Program-made: the position numbers and the translations under genes | The notes under the pieces: generated by a model | What the model was told of the DNA's origin: nothing | Database searches by the model: none | What the model saw: only the letters and a program-made list of their open reading frames with translations | Assembly (NCBI GenBank): GCA_024232295.1 | Contig: JAAEPT010000123.1 | Span: 1 to 64,000, forward strand | Reading direction: 5' to 3' | DNA from: Cytophagales bacterium | Lineage (GTDB): Bacteria > Bacteroidota > Bacteroidia > Cytophagales > JAAEPT01 | Length of the DNA: 64,000 nt | Part shown: positions 1 through 9,350 of the stretch, in pieces | Layout: the number at the start of each line of letters is the position of its first letter | Numbering within the stretch: position 1 is the first letter of the stretch

Positions 1-52
1 AAATTACTCGTACTTTTGTGACCGTTATCTGATAAGACAACGAAATATAAAT

Positions 53-137
53 AGAGAGTTGGCAGAGTGGTCGATTGCGGTGGTCTTGAAAACCATTGAC
101 TGTAACAGGTCCGGGGGTTCGAATCCCTCACTCTCTA
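53..137 (+). tRNA. tRNA-Ser (anticodon TGA)
   Basis: Acceptor stem agagagt/actctct, TGGCAGAGTGGT D-arm, CTTGAAAA anticodon loop, long variable arm, GGTTCGAATCC T-arm. Confidence 0.95.
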
Positions 138-144
138 CAAAGCA

Positions 145-178
145 AAAAGCCTTAGTTTGAAAAAGCTAAGGCTTTTTT
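145..178 (+). terminator. Rho-independent-like terminator after tRNA-Ser
   Basis: aaaagccttag ... ctaaggcttttttgt hairpin followed by T-run. Confidence 0.75.
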
Positions 179-210
179 GTGTATGTATACTTTTAGAGTT
201 TTTGGGATTT

Positions 211-229
211 TTTTGTCAGAAACAGGATT
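211..229 (+). repeat. Dispersed short repeat, copy 1
   Basis: ttttgtcagaaacaggatt, identical to a second copy at 1856-1874. Confidence 0.6.
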
Positions 230-627
230 TATTTATACGCTACTATTTTTTATCTTTAGTAAAGAATAAAGTAATACAAATTTCTAGTAAAATTAGGACT
301 TAATAGGTAAGAAGTGCCATTGAATACCTGTTTTTAACTTGTAAAAAATAGTATTTACTACTTCCTATAATTTTAATCTTGCTCCTCCTCTTTTTGGAGT
401 ATTTAAATGTGGTGGGATTATATGTTTTTCTATGTTAACTTTACACTCGATTCGAATCATGACTACGCTTTTTATTGGATTTAAGACACCCATAAATTTC
501 GTAGTCTTTTTTGTTTTTTTTGCAAAAACTTTAAATCACTTCAATATAAGGAAATACTATGGACGTGTGATTATCCTTAAACCTAATTGGAATTACAAAA
601 AAGATAAACTAAAATAAGGCATTAGAT

Positions 628-1116
628 ATGTTTAAAATATTATTGATTTTAACTTTGAGTGTATTTTCAAGTATAATATCTGCTCAGAATTCAATTTGTA
701 ACATGAAAAAAATACAAGCGGATAACAATTTACTACTTGATGAAATTACTTTAGATAAAAACAAGCTGAGCAATATAAATGATCTTTCGGTTCTGTTTTA
801 TCAATATGAAGATGGTACGGTTCCTAGTTACTATCATTCTTTTAATGTTGATGATAGTACCATTATTTATAAAAAAATGAATGAAACATTTTTATCGGTA
901 GATAGCTTGAGACTTGCTCTTTCAAAAAAAGAATTATCAAATCTTTTGACTCATTTAAAGATTTTAAAATCGCACTATTATTTCAATGAGTGTGAAATTG
1001 ATGGAGGAATAAACGAAAGTATTCTTATAAAAGATAATGGAGGTTTTATTTCAGCTTTACTAAGTAAAGGACAAGTTGCTGATAAGGATAGGGTTGGTAG
1101 CATAACTATTTTATGA
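628..1116 (+). CDS. Hypothetical secreted/periplasmic protein
   Basis: 162-aa ORF with signal-peptide-like N-terminus MFKILLILTLSVFSSIISAQ. Confidence 0.6.
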   Translation: MFKILLILTLSVFSSIISAQNSICNMKKIQADNNLLLDEITLDKNKLSNINDLSVLFYQYEDGTVPSYYHSFNVDDSTIIYKKMNETFLSVDSLRLALSKKELSNLLTHLKILKSHYYFNECEIDGGINESILIKDNGGFISALLSKGQVADKDRVGSITIL

Positions 1117-1263
1117 AATTGACAATCCAAAAAGAAAATTCATCTTCTTTACTGAAAGAAAAAGCTTCTTTGCCGTATGTTAATTAAGGCTTAAAATAAT
1201 GAGAGACAGCGACTAATTTATTTAAAACTTTTATCTTTTTTAATAAAAAATTATAAAAAGACA

Positions 1264-1422
1264 AGCGATTATAGATCTCATACTAGAGTGTTGAATCTCG
1301 AATTTCAAAAAGAGTTTTGGAAGTTGGCATTCCAAAAGGAGCGTCTAAATCTGTAGTGGGGTCAGATTCAAGAAGCGACCAAATATGCAGTAAAAAAAGG
1401 AATTGAATGTAAGAGTAATGAT
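1264..1422 (+). pseudogene. Decayed C-terminal fragment resembling a polymorphic-toxin/HNH-type tail
   Basis: Frame-broken peptides SDYRSHTRVLNLEFQKE / VLEVGIPKGASKSVVGSDSRSD / QIQEATKYAVKKGIECKSND read across two frame shifts, immediately upstream of an Imm8-like ORF. Confidence 0.35.
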
Positions 1423-1794
1423 ATGATAGAATTTAAATTTAGAGGATGGGGAAGTTTAGATGTTCCCAATATAGAAGAATATGTTTCTGAAAAAAGTTAT
1501 TGTATATCAGTAGAGTTTGAAGTAATAACGGATGAATATGAAATGATGAATGATTATGAAGGTTTAGTATTTTACTTTTTTGTTTGTAATAAAAAAGGAT
1601 TAATACAGTATTTAGAGTATTCAGAAGATGATGATAACTTTATCAAATTAGAATGTTTTTTTGTTCAAGAAAAATTTGAAAAAAATGTGATAAAAAATTT
1701 TATAAAAAATGAAATTTTATTTGCAAATAATAACTATACAGGTAATGATATTATATGGTATTTAAAGACAAAGTTCATTCTTGATAATGATTAA
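1423..1794 (+). CDS. Imm8-like immunity protein (hypothetical)
   Basis: 123-aa acidic protein; MIEFKFRGWGSLDVPNIEEYVSEKSYCISVEFEVI... resembles the Imm8 layout by eye. Confidence 0.45.
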   Translation: MIEFKFRGWGSLDVPNIEEYVSEKSYCISVEFEVITDEYEMMNDYEGLVFYFFVCNKKGLIQYLEYSEDDDNFIKLECFFVQEKFEKNVIKNFIKNEILFANNNYTGNDIIWYLKTKFILDND

Positions 1795-1855
1795 TACCTC
1801 CAAATAGTGATAGACTCTTCAAAAGTACTTTTATAGCATTTTGGAGAGTTTTTTC

Positions 1856-1874
1856 TTTTGTCAGAAACAGGATT
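1856..1874 (+). repeat. Dispersed short repeat, copy 2
   Basis: ttttgtcagaaacaggatt, identical to 211-229; continues into aggattatgatgattataggatttgcagggttttc. Confidence 0.6.
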
Positions 1875-1969
1875 ATGATGATTATAGGATTTGCAGGGTT
1901 TTCTTCCATTATGCCGAACTTTTTAGTATCTTTTATGTTCTTGCTAAGAGTTCAATAGTTAAAAAAATA

Positions 1970-3526
1970 ATGAAAGTTCAGAAGATAGATTTTGCAGAGA
2001 CTAATACCTATTCTCGTTTGTTTTTAGATTATTTAGAAGGAGTAGAGCAATTACGCCCATTTTATACTTACTCTCCTTACATAGAAAGTTTTGAAGATGC
2101 AATCAATGCTTATGAAGACAAAGTGGATAGAGGAGTATTGGTAGAGGCTCTTTTGAATCAATATGCTAAAATACCTTATGAAGATGAGGTAGCTACAAAT
2201 ATTCGTCTTTTACTAAACAGTGACACCTTTACTGTAACCACAGGACATCAACTAAATATTTTTTCTGGTCCTGTTTTCTTTGTTTATAAAATTGTCACAA
2301 CTATTAACTTAGCTAGAAAACTTAGAAAACAATATCCTCTCAAAAATTTTGTGCCTGTCTATTGGATGGCAAGTGAAGACCATGATTTTGCAGAAATCAA
2401 TCATTTCAATTTGTTTGGAAAACGCTATGATTGGGAAACAGAGCAAAAAGGTGCTGTTGGTCGTTTTTCATTGGAAGGCATGGAAGATGTCTTGGATAAT
2501 TTATCTGAAAAGATAGAATTATTTGAGTTTGCCTACAGAAAGTATGGGAATTTGGCAGATGCGACTCGCTTCTTTGTCAATGAATTATTTCAAGAAGAAG
2601 GCTTGGTTATTATTGATGCAGATGATCAAGAGCTCAAAAGATTATTCATTTCTTATGCTGAGCAGGATTTGGTAGAAAATAAAGCCTATCATCTTGTGAA
2701 TAATACAAATTTAGAACTGAGTAAACTGGGCTATGGAGCTCAAGTAAACCCTCGTGAAATCAATCTCTTTTATTTGAAAGATGATTTGCGTGAGCGTATT
2801 GTTGAAGAGGAAGGAGAATATAAGGTTTTAAATACTGATTTAAGATTTACAAAAGGGGAAATTCTTTCAGAGTTGAATCAATTTCCAGAGCGTTTTAGTC
2901 CAAATGTAGTATTACGTCCATTGTACCAACAAGTGATTTTGCCTAATGTTGCTTATGTGGGTGGCCCAGGAGAATTGGCTTATTGGTTACAATTAGCAGA
3001 TATTTTCAGAGATACTAAGGCAGTATATCCTGTCATTATGCCCCGAAACTTCGCACTTTACATTAGTAAGGCAAATCATAAAAAGCTAAATAAGCTAAAC
3101 TTAGATACAAAAGAGTTATTTTTACCAAAAGAAACATTACTCAAAGAGTATTTGTACAAACATGCAGAAAGTGAAATTTCTCTCGAAAAAGAAGTAGAAG
3201 AGTTTGTGCAACTAATTGATAAACTTAAACTAAAGGTAGAAAGTGTAGATGCTTCACTAAATGGCTTTGTTGGAGCTCAATCTTCCAAGATGCTCAAAGA
3301 TTTTAAAAATATCGAAAAGCGTCTCAAAAAATCGGAAGAACAGAAGCAAACCACACACTTAAAGCAAGTAGAAGCACTCAAAGACAAGCTTTTTCCAAAT
3401 GGAAGTTTGCAAGAGCGTGTAGATAATTACCTCAATTTTGTAATTAACCATCCTACATTTATCTTGGAGCTATATGGTCACTTTGATCCTTTCGATTTTC
3501 GTTTCAATATCATAATTGATGAATAA
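1970..3526 (+). CDS. bshC: Bacillithiol biosynthesis cysteine-adding enzyme BshC
   Basis: TVTTGHQLNIFSGPVFFVYKIVTTINLARKL, PVYWMASEDHDFAEI, YVGGPGELAYWLQL. Start set at internal ATG 1970 (ORF track begins at 1841). Confidence 0.9.
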   Translation: MKVQKIDFAETNTYSRLFLDYLEGVEQLRPFYTYSPYIESFEDAINAYEDKVDRGVLVEALLNQYAKIPYEDEVATNIRLLLNSDTFTVTTGHQLNIFSGPVFFVYKIVTTINLARKLRKQYPLKNFVPVYWMASEDHDFAEINHFNLFGKRYDWETEQKGAVGRFSLEGMEDVLDNLSEKIELFEFAYRKYGNLADATRFFVNELFQEEGLVIIDADDQELKRLFISYAEQDLVENKAYHLVNNTNLELSKLGYGAQVNPREINLFYLKDDLRERIVEEEGEYKVLNTDLRFTKGEILSELNQFPERFSPNVVLRPLYQQVILPNVAYVGGPGELAYWLQLADIFRDTKAVYPVIMPRNFALYISKANHKKLNKLNLDTKELFLPKETLLKEYLYKHAESEISLEKEVEEFVQLIDKLKLKVESVDASLNGFVGAQSSKMLKDFKNIEKRLKKSEEQKQTTHLKQVEALKDKLFPNGSLQERVDNYLNFVINHPTFILELYGHFDPFDFRFNIIIDE

Positions 3527-4091
3527 AAAAGAACTCAGAAAATACTATTTAACCCAAAGAAAAGAACTTCAACAAATAGAAGTGACTTCATTGAGCACTT
3601 CTATTTGTGAATTATTTTTTAAATACATTGACCTCACAAATGTTCGTTATGTACATCTTTTTTTGCCCATTATTAAGAATAATGAGTTAGATACATGGCA
3701 GTTCATTGATAAGTTCCGAAAAGAGTATCCCCATATTCAACTAGTTGTTCCCAAAAGTGACTTTAAGTCACATAATATGGAGAATATTGTATTGGAAAAA
3801 GATACAACATTAGCAGAAAATAAATATGGAATTCTAGAGCCTGTTTCGGGTATTCAAATAGCAGATAATCAAATAGATTTGGTACTTACTCCTTTGTTGA
3901 TTTTTGATCAAAAAGGTTTTAGAGTAGGGTATGGAGGTGGCTTTTATGACCGTTTCTTTACAAATTGCCGTAAAGATGTCTATAAAGTAGGGCTTTGCTT
4001 TGAAGAAGGGATTGAAGAAATCAAAGATATCAATGAATTTGATATTCCACTTACACATTGTATTAGTCCTCAACAATTCTATTCTTTTTGA
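3519..4091 (+). CDS. 5-formyltetrahydrofolate cyclo-ligase
   Basis: N-terminal MNKKELRKYYLTQRKEL and GFRVGYGGGFYDRFF motif. Confidence 0.9.
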   Translation: MNKKELRKYYLTQRKELQQIEVTSLSTSICELFFKYIDLTNVRYVHLFLPIIKNNELDTWQFIDKFRKEYPHIQLVVPKSDFKSHNMENIVLEKDTTLAENKYGILEPVSGIQIADNQIDLVLTPLLIFDQKGFRVGYGGGFYDRFFTNCRKDVYKVGLCFEEGIEEIKDINEFDIPLTHCISPQQFYSF

Positions 4092-4094
4092 TCT

Positions 4095-4877
4095 ATGTAT
4101 ACAAGTTCTAGTGACTCAGAGATTTATATTGGGCAGAAGGCAGGAAAAGACTTATACAATGCATTATCAAAGGCAAAAAAAAGTATAAAGATCATTTCTC
4201 CTTATCTTACAGCAAGTTTGGTGAGTGAATTGGTTCGTTTGCAAAAAGAAGGAATTGATATTCAGTTGATCACAAGTGATAATATTGAAGATTATTACCC
4301 AAATCAAAAGAAAGAAAGTATTCTTTATGAGGTAGTCACACAAGTAAGAAAAACAAGCAAAGCGAAGAAAGCTCAACGTAAAATGTTGAATACTCTTTCT
4401 ATGGTATTTACAGTGGTTTCCGCAGTTATTGCAGTCGCTATGCTCATCTCAATTTTTTATTATAATAAGGATAATAATGCTCAATATTATACTTTAGGAA
4501 TTGCATTTTTAGGTTTTGTAGCTGCACAAGTAGCACGAAGCAAATCAAATGATATTCGAGTTTTTTATTATTCTTACAAAACGATATTTCCGATCAAGGT
4601 TTATTATTCTCCTTACAATCGAGATGTGGATCATTCCAACAAGTTTTTTATTCATAGTAAGGTGTATGTTATTGATGAAAATATAGCTTTTTTAGGTTCT
4701 CTCAATTTCACAAGTAAAGGACTAAAAAGTAATTATGAAACTTGTATAAAGGTAAGAGATCGAAAAGCGGTTTATGAAATTAGTAAAGAATTTGATAATC
4801 TGTTTGAAGATAAAACTTTAGCACAAGTTGACTTTAATATGGTAGGAAAGCACATTTATAAAGAAGCAAAAAATTAA
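4095..4877 (+). CDS. Phospholipase D-like protein with internal transmembrane segments
   Basis: HSKVYVIDENIAFLGSLNFTSKG (HKD motif); two hydrophobic segments MLNTLSMVFTVVSAVIAVAMLISIFYY and YTLGIAFLGFVAAQVA. Confidence 0.75.
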   Translation: MYTSSSDSEIYIGQKAGKDLYNALSKAKKSIKIISPYLTASLVSELVRLQKEGIDIQLITSDNIEDYYPNQKKESILYEVVTQVRKTSKAKKAQRKMLNTLSMVFTVVSAVIAVAMLISIFYYNKDNNAQYYTLGIAFLGFVAAQVARSKSNDIRVFYYSYKTIFPIKVYYSPYNRDVDHSNKFFIHSKVYVIDENIAFLGSLNFTSKGLKSNYETCIKVRDRKAVYEISKEFDNLFEDKTLAQVDFNMVGKHIYKEAKN

Positions 4878-5157
4878 TTTCCATCTACTAATTTTATCAT
4901 TTTCAGTTCTTTATCTTTTTTGATTTTTCTAGTATTAAAAACTTAACCTTCTTTTTTTAATAATACTTAGTTATTGATGCATGATTGAGTATCAACTTTT
5001 CCTTCAAAGAAATATGATAAATATCAGTTTAGTACTGTTTATTTTATTTGATACGTAAATGTTAAGTAAAAATGAATAAATATTATACTAACATCCACTA
5101 ATTCATTTTTTTTCGTGCAAGAAAATTCCTATATTTCTACAAAATAGTACAATTTTG

Positions 5158-5349
5158 ATGCACAAGTTAACAATATTGGGACTTTTAGGAATGCACGTAT
5201 ATTCTAGTATTCGTGTGCAAAGGTGGATACGCTTTTCCAAAAAGCTTACACCTAGCCAAAAGAGAATTCATACAGTTCTCACTTGGTCACTTCCTTTTTT
5301 GTGGTATTCTGTGCTAAAAATCTCTCATAATTTACAAAAGAGAAAATAA
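5158..5349 (+). CDS. Small hypothetical protein
   Basis: ~63-aa ORF; cationic with a hydrophobic segment; convergent with next gene. Confidence 0.4.
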   Translation: MHKLTILGLLGMHVYSSIRVQRWIRFSKKLTPSQKRIHTVLTWSLPFLWYSVLKISHNLQKRK

Positions 5350-8300
5350 TTACTTTTCGTTTCTCTCAAGAAACCCCTGCATTTTTTGTTTCTGTTCCTT
5401 TCTAAAATTCCAAAAGTTTCTACTATAAGCTCGTACATATTTCCAATTCTTTTGATTCAATAACAAAGGAAAATAAGCATGAGTGTCTTTTGCAGAAATA
5501 CTATTGAAGTAGGATTCATCATCTGTTAGAACAAGTCCTTTGTATTCACTTTCCATTACGAACTCCAAGTCTCCAAAAGGTAAGCTACTTTGTAAAAGTG
5601 GTGAGAAAGATTGTTCCAACTCATTTTTGAGGTTTGTTCCTGTCCATTTTTTGGTAGGATTAGTCTCCAATTCACCAATATTTGAGTTTTTATTAGAAGC
5701 ATCATATACATATTGAAGGTATTCTTTCAGAAGTTGTGGTCCTCTATTTTTTGCATTCTCTGTTTGCAGTTGATGAGGTAAAATACTACTTACAATATGA
5801 ATTTCTTTTCTTGCTCTTGTGATGGCAACATTGAGCCTGTTTTCTCCCTTTTCTGTGTTTAGAGATCCAAAATTTAGAGATATTTTTCCACTTGAACTAG
5901 GAGCATAACCAATTGAAAATATGATAATATCCCTTTCATCTCCTTGCACATTTTCAATATTTTTGACAAATATTTCAGAAGGAAAACTTGTTTCTTCTCC
6001 AGCCCAACTTCTCTCTAATATATCTTGTACACTTTCTTGTTGTTTTACATTGAAAGTTACAATTCCAATATTGGTGATTCCTTCTTTTACCCACTTATGC
6101 ACCATATCTACAATGGTGTGAGCTTCTTCTAGATTCTGATTGTATTCCCAAGTTCCTTTTACCTTATGATAATGCAAATTTGATTGGGCACTGTTAATTT
6201 TTTCTAGTTGTGGTAATAATCGTAGCTTATTATCATAGAAATGATGATTTGAAAAAGCAATTAAATCCAATGATTGACTACGATAATGCTCCTGTAGTGT
6301 CGTTTGTTTTAAATATTGATTACTAAGTGTCAGTAATGATTCAATATCAATATCTGTATGTATTTCTTCCTCTTCATTTTCTTCTTCCCATCGTACCTTG
6401 TACAGGTCATTAGGAGGGAGTTGTTGTTCATCTCCTGTGATGATGATTTGTTTGCCTCGGTAAAGAGCAGGAATACTTTTTTCAGCAAAACATTGTGAAG
6501 CTTCATCAAAAATGACCAAATCAAAGTAGCTTTCCATTGGGAAAATTGCTGAGACAGATTCTGGAGAAGCTAACCAACAAGGAACTAGATTGAAAATTTC
6601 ATCTGAAAAATGTTCAAAGGTTTTGCGTAAACTCCATAATTGCCTTTTTTTAGTTACCTGCTTTTTGAGGTCACGATAAGTTGTGAGGTTATGAAGGCGA
6701 TTGTAATTGAAGTCGCGATATGTCATTTCTCGCAACTTAATTTGTAGAATCTCTTTGGTTAGTTGTCTTTTTTGAGGGATAAGGTTTTGCAACTCTTGTT
6801 CTAATTGCTCAATCTTAAGTGATGAAGCAATTCTGAGAGCAGGGTACTTTCTCTCAATATGATAAATCCAAGAACAGTAGATGCTGTTTTCAAAAAAGCT
6901 GATACAAGTTTGAATGTCTTGTTCTTCTACTTCTTTGAGAACTTTATCAATTGTATTTAACTCATATTGTTGAAAGCTTTCTTTTTGCTTATCAAATTCG
7001 CAAAGATTGTCAAAGTCGAGTTCTAAGCTTTCTTTGAGTTCTTCACAAGTATTTTTATTTTGAAGAATGTCATGTATTTGTGATTGAGAAAGATATTTCA
7101 ACCATTTTTGCTCGTCCCAAACAGCTTCTTGGCAGAAGTTAATAGCATCATCCATTCGTTGACAAACTACAGAGTAAGTTTGTGTATAAAAACCCAAAAT
7201 CTCACGATAATTCTGTAATTCTTGAACCAATTGATAGGCTTTAATAGCTACGTGTTGTTGATAAAACCAATTATCTAATAAGGTTAAGTCAGTTCCTTGA
7301 GGAATATCAATTACCCAATCTTGTTCACTAATTCTTTTGAGTTTGTGCTGAAAGTTAAGACGATTGTCAATCTTGTGAGCCAGCTTTTTCAAACCTTGTA
7401 TTCCCCAATCAAAACCATGTTGCACAATTAATTTTTGAAGGCGATAAACAGCCTTTCTATTTCTAACTTTCCATAATACTTTTTTATCAAAACGCTGAAA
7501 AGAGTTTAATGCTTCTTGAATCAAGTTTCGAACTTCTGCAAGTTCTTTGCCTTCCAAAGAAGTCTCCATGCCTTTGTCTCGATAAGTGTTAAGAAGTTGG
7601 TATTCTTGTAGTAATAACCATTCTTCTTGTGGTGGATGATTTCCAAAGTGTTGGAAAAACTTGAAGATTTCTGGATCATTCAATAAAGAGCGAATCTCAG
7701 CTAAGTCTTCTTTTCGATCCAACAACCATTCTGCATCCTCAAAATCGATGGTATGTTGTATATTCTGTTGAGTTTGTTCTCTAAACTTGGAGATGTAGTT
7801 GGGTATCTCACTCAGTAATTGTGAAATATTGTTTAGGTCTTCTATTGAAAAACTAGAAAAGCTTTTGCGTTCAAACCATGGATGCTCTTTGTGATGATAT
7901 TGAAAAACATAAGGCAAGTAGTTTTGTAGTCTCTGAACAAAAGGTTCTATTGTATAAATATCAAAATTCTTGTATTCTTCTGTTAGTGAAATGTGAGGAG
8001 CTTTTCGATTGCTTTTTAAATACAATTCTTTCACATTAGTACCACATTCTTTTGTATCAAAAAAAGCTTCTTTAAACTCTGTTAATTCCTCTGTAATTTG
8101 ATCAATCTTTCTACTAATGTTTATAAAAGTTCGATCTAATTCTACAGTATTATACAAGTTGTTTTGACGTTGATAGTCAGGAGAATTATCAATTTGTAAA
8201 TTGATCTGTTGGAAGATTCGAGAACGATCTGTTTTAAAGTCATTAATTTGTCCTACAAAGTCTTCAATTTCTTTTTGAGATAGACGCTCATACACCACAT

Positions 8301-9342
8301 CTAAGGCTGCTTTTTTCTGACAAACAACTAATACCCGTTTTCCCCTTGCTACAAAATCAGTAACAAGATTACAAATGAGTTGTGATTTTCCTGTTCCAGG
8401 AGGTCCTTGTACACTAATGGATTTCCCTTTTTTTACTTCATGGATTGCTCTTTCTTGAAAAGCATCTAACTCAAAAGGAGTAAATGTTTGCTCCTCCTTG
8501 ATGATGGAAATGGGAAGATCGATTGTTTTTGATAAAAAGAATTCTTCTAGAGAAGGAAAGTTTATTTGTTGTTCTAACCATTCATAGTCGGGTACAAGAT
8601 AAGAATCTGCTTGTGGGAAAAGTCCCATCACTGCTTGATTCTGTAATTTTAAAACCCCTTTTTGAGTCGCTAGTGAATAATCTTGTTTGGTGTATCGAGT
8701 GAAAGGTAGAAGTGTATTTTCGAATAAATGTTGGTTGAAATTAATTTCTAATGGACTTGCTTCTGTCAAATCATACAATTCGTTCTTGAACGCTTGTAAG
8801 TTTTTAGGAAACTCATTGAAAGCTGTATCCAGTAAATCATCAGATATTTTGGTGTTATTAAAAAATGAGAAGGCAAGTAAAAAGCTTTTGTTGAAGGTAA
8901 TATTAACCTCTTCTCTCAATTCTAAATGCCAAGTATTATTTTCTGAACTTAGACGAACTGGAAAAAAAATAAGAGGACAACGAATTAGGGAATCATTCAA
9001 TAATTTTCCTTCTACAAAAGGCCAACCAATGTATAAGTCTTGTGCACCTAGCTCTTCAAAAATTTGTTTGTTTTTGCGATGTATTTGCTTAAGCTGTTTG
9101 GAAACTTTATTGTTTTCTTCGAGACGACTGTCCACTACAGCACACAAAGGAATTTTCTTTTTTCCTTTGATTATCCTCTCCAAAATAGTATATGAAGCCT
9201 GATTTGTCAAAAAGTCAAAGTTGTGAACATCAATGTCTTGACTCTTTAATAAACGAAGCAACATAAGTGACTTGTTGGAGCCACTTAAGTTGGTTAATTT
9301 CTTTAAATACGCTTTAAGTAGTTTTTGCATATAGTTATACAC
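5350..9342 (-). CDS. Large SF1 (UPF1-like) AAA helicase with C-terminal Vsr/DUF559-like region
   Basis: Walker A QGPPGTGKSQL, Walker B VIFDEASQC, ITGDEQQLPP, ENRLNVAITRARKEIHIV; C-terminal ...NWKYVRAYSRNFW. Confidence 0.85.
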   Translation of the reverse strand: MYNYMQKLLKAYLKKLTNLSGSNKSLMLLRLLKSQDIDVHNFDFLTNQASYTILERIIKGKKKIPLCAVVDSRLEENNKVSKQLKQIHRKNKQIFEELGAQDLYIGWPFVEGKLLNDSLIRCPLIFFPVRLSSENNTWHLELREEVNITFNKSFLLAFSFFNNTKISDDLLDTAFNEFPKNLQAFKNELYDLTEASPLEINFNQHLFENTLLPFTRYTKQDYSLATQKGVLKLQNQAVMGLFPQADSYLVPDYEWLEQQINFPSLEEFFLSKTIDLPISIIKEEQTFTPFELDAFQERAIHEVKKGKSISVQGPPGTGKSQLICNLVTDFVARGKRVLVVCQKKAALDVVYERLSQKEIEDFVGQINDFKTDRSRIFQQINLQIDNSPDYQRQNNLYNTVELDRTFINISRKIDQITEELTEFKEAFFDTKECGTNVKELYLKSNRKAPHISLTEEYKNFDIYTIEPFVQRLQNYLPYVFQYHHKEHPWFERKSFSSFSIEDLNNISQLLSEIPNYISKFREQTQQNIQHTIDFEDAEWLLDRKEDLAEIRSLLNDPEIFKFFQHFGNHPPQEEWLLLQEYQLLNTYRDKGMETSLEGKELAEVRNLIQEALNSFQRFDKKVLWKVRNRKAVYRLQKLIVQHGFDWGIQGLKKLAHKIDNRLNFQHKLKRISEQDWVIDIPQGTDLTLLDNWFYQQHVAIKAYQLVQELQNYREILGFYTQTYSVVCQRMDDAINFCQEAVWDEQKWLKYLSQSQIHDILQNKNTCEELKESLELDFDNLCEFDKQKESFQQYELNTIDKVLKEVEEQDIQTCISFFENSIYCSWIYHIERKYPALRIASSLKIEQLEQELQNLIPQKRQLTKEILQIKLREMTYRDFNYNRLHNLTTYRDLKKQVTKKRQLWSLRKTFEHFSDEIFNLVPCWLASPESVSAIFPMESYFDLVIFDEASQCFAEKSIPALYRGKQIIITGDEQQLPPNDLYKVRWEEENEEEEIHTDIDIESLLTLSNQYLKQTTLQEHYRSQSLDLIAFSNHHFYDNKLRLLPQLEKINSAQSNLHYHKVKGTWEYNQNLEEAHTIVDMVHKWVKEGITNIGIVTFNVKQQESVQDILERSWAGEETSFPSEIFVKNIENVQGDERDIIIFSIGYAPSSSGKISLNFGSLNTEKGENRLNVAITRARKEIHIVSSILPHQLQTENAKNRGPQLLKEYLQYVYDASNKNSNIGELETNPTKKWTGTNLKNELEQSFSPLLQSSLPFGDLEFVMESEYKGLVLTDDESYFNSISAKDTHAYFPLLLNQKNWKYVRAYSRNFWNFRKEQKQKMQGFLERNEK

Positions 9343-9350
9343 GTAAAAAC

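Noticed and set aside
432-617. 61-aa ORF before the secreted protein
   Set aside because: AT-rich, no motif, implausible start context; not supported as a gene.
1841-1969. N-terminal extension of the bshC ORF
   Set aside because: Includes the dispersed repeat; BshC homology begins at the internal ATG 1970.
8687-9202. 171-aa plus-strand ORF antisense to the helicase
   Set aside because: Fully inside the helicase CDS, with no recognisable motif.
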